The notes below the pieces were generated by a model that had not been told where the DNA came from, ran no database searches, and saw nothing but the letters and a program-made list of their open reading frames with translations. The position numbers were made by a program, and so were the translations under genes. From assembly GCA_017431395.1 (NCBI GenBank), contig JAFRLD010000009.1, positions 1-26,202 of the forward strand: a DNA stretch of 26,202 nucleotides, given 5' to 3'. Below, piece by piece: positions 26,158 to 26,202 of the stretch (positions within the stretch are counted from its first letter, which is position 1; each line of letters begins with the position of its first letter). Source of the DNA: Bacillota bacterium (GTDB taxonomy: Bacteria > Bacillota > Clostridia > Peptostreptococcales > Anaerovoracaceae).

Positions 26158-26202
26158 CCCATATAGCGAGTATGCAGAAAGCAAGCAAAGTTACTGAGAA
26201 AC

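Larger units (their letters stand above)
25910..26202. other. AT-rich non-coding region at the right edge
   Basis: No convincing gene is seen in these 293 bases. The composition falls abruptly to AT-rich after the radical SAM gene. It contains the 52-bp hairpin repeats, a possible rightward promoter and a stem-loop near the edge, so it probably ends one unit and leads into a gene outside the window. Confidence 0.7.

Overview
The window looks like a chromosomal segment of an anaerobic, moderately GC-rich Firmicute, most likely class Clostridia. The reasons are a Gram-positive housekeeping gene order, a PASTA-domain Ser/Thr kinase next to a PP2C phosphatase, AsnA-type asparagine synthetase, QueH-type queuosine synthesis, PlsX/PlsY lipid initiation and strong AGGAGG ribosome binding sites. 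Genus cannot be told from sequence alone. No rRNA, tRNA, CRISPR array, insertion sequence or prophage was seen.

Layout, right to left on the minus strand: queH, asnA, priA, def, fmt, rsmB, PP2C phosphatase, PASTA kinase, rsgA, rpe, plsX, rnc (frameshifted), smc, ftsY, der, plsY, gpsA, miaB, a LacI-family regulator and a PreA-like FMN/Fe-S oxidoreductase. These 20 genes (24719 to 1245) are separated by short gaps or overlap, with no convincing terminator until about 1142-1114. Together they cover queuosine and asparagine synthesis, replication restart, formyl-Met handling, 16S rRNA and tRNA modification, ribosome assembly, Ser/Thr signalling, phospholipid initiation, chromosome condensation and protein targeting. 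The core is two well-known Gram-positive clusters (priA...rpe and plsX...ftsY) joined end to end.

The left edge is metabolic rather than housekeeping. The LacI regulator and PreA-like oxidoreductase are followed, past a terminator, by an M20-family carbamoylase/hydantoinase-type hydrolase cut by the window edge. That last gene has its own strong promoter, a palindromic operator-like site in its leader, an ideal ribosome binding site and a codon choice (all 11 Arg codons AGA) unlike its neighbours. A small regulated route for breaking down a ureido- or dihydropyrimidine-like compound is a reasonable but unproven reading.

At the right edge, a radical SAM protein of the YhcC/TIGR01212 type is transcribed rightwards, divergent from queH. 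It carries an in-frame 22-residue insertion made of two 11-residue repeats. Beyond it, about 290 bases without a gene hold an AT-rich array of hairpin units spaced 52-53 bp apart, then a possible promoter and a further stem-loop leading out of the window.

The points most worth a second look are the one-base frameshift in rnc, the hydrolase/oxidoreductase/LacI locus (including a Ser where dihydropyrimidine dehydrogenase has its catalytic Cys), the repeat insertion in the radical SAM gene, the hairpin array and an apparently shortened PriA.
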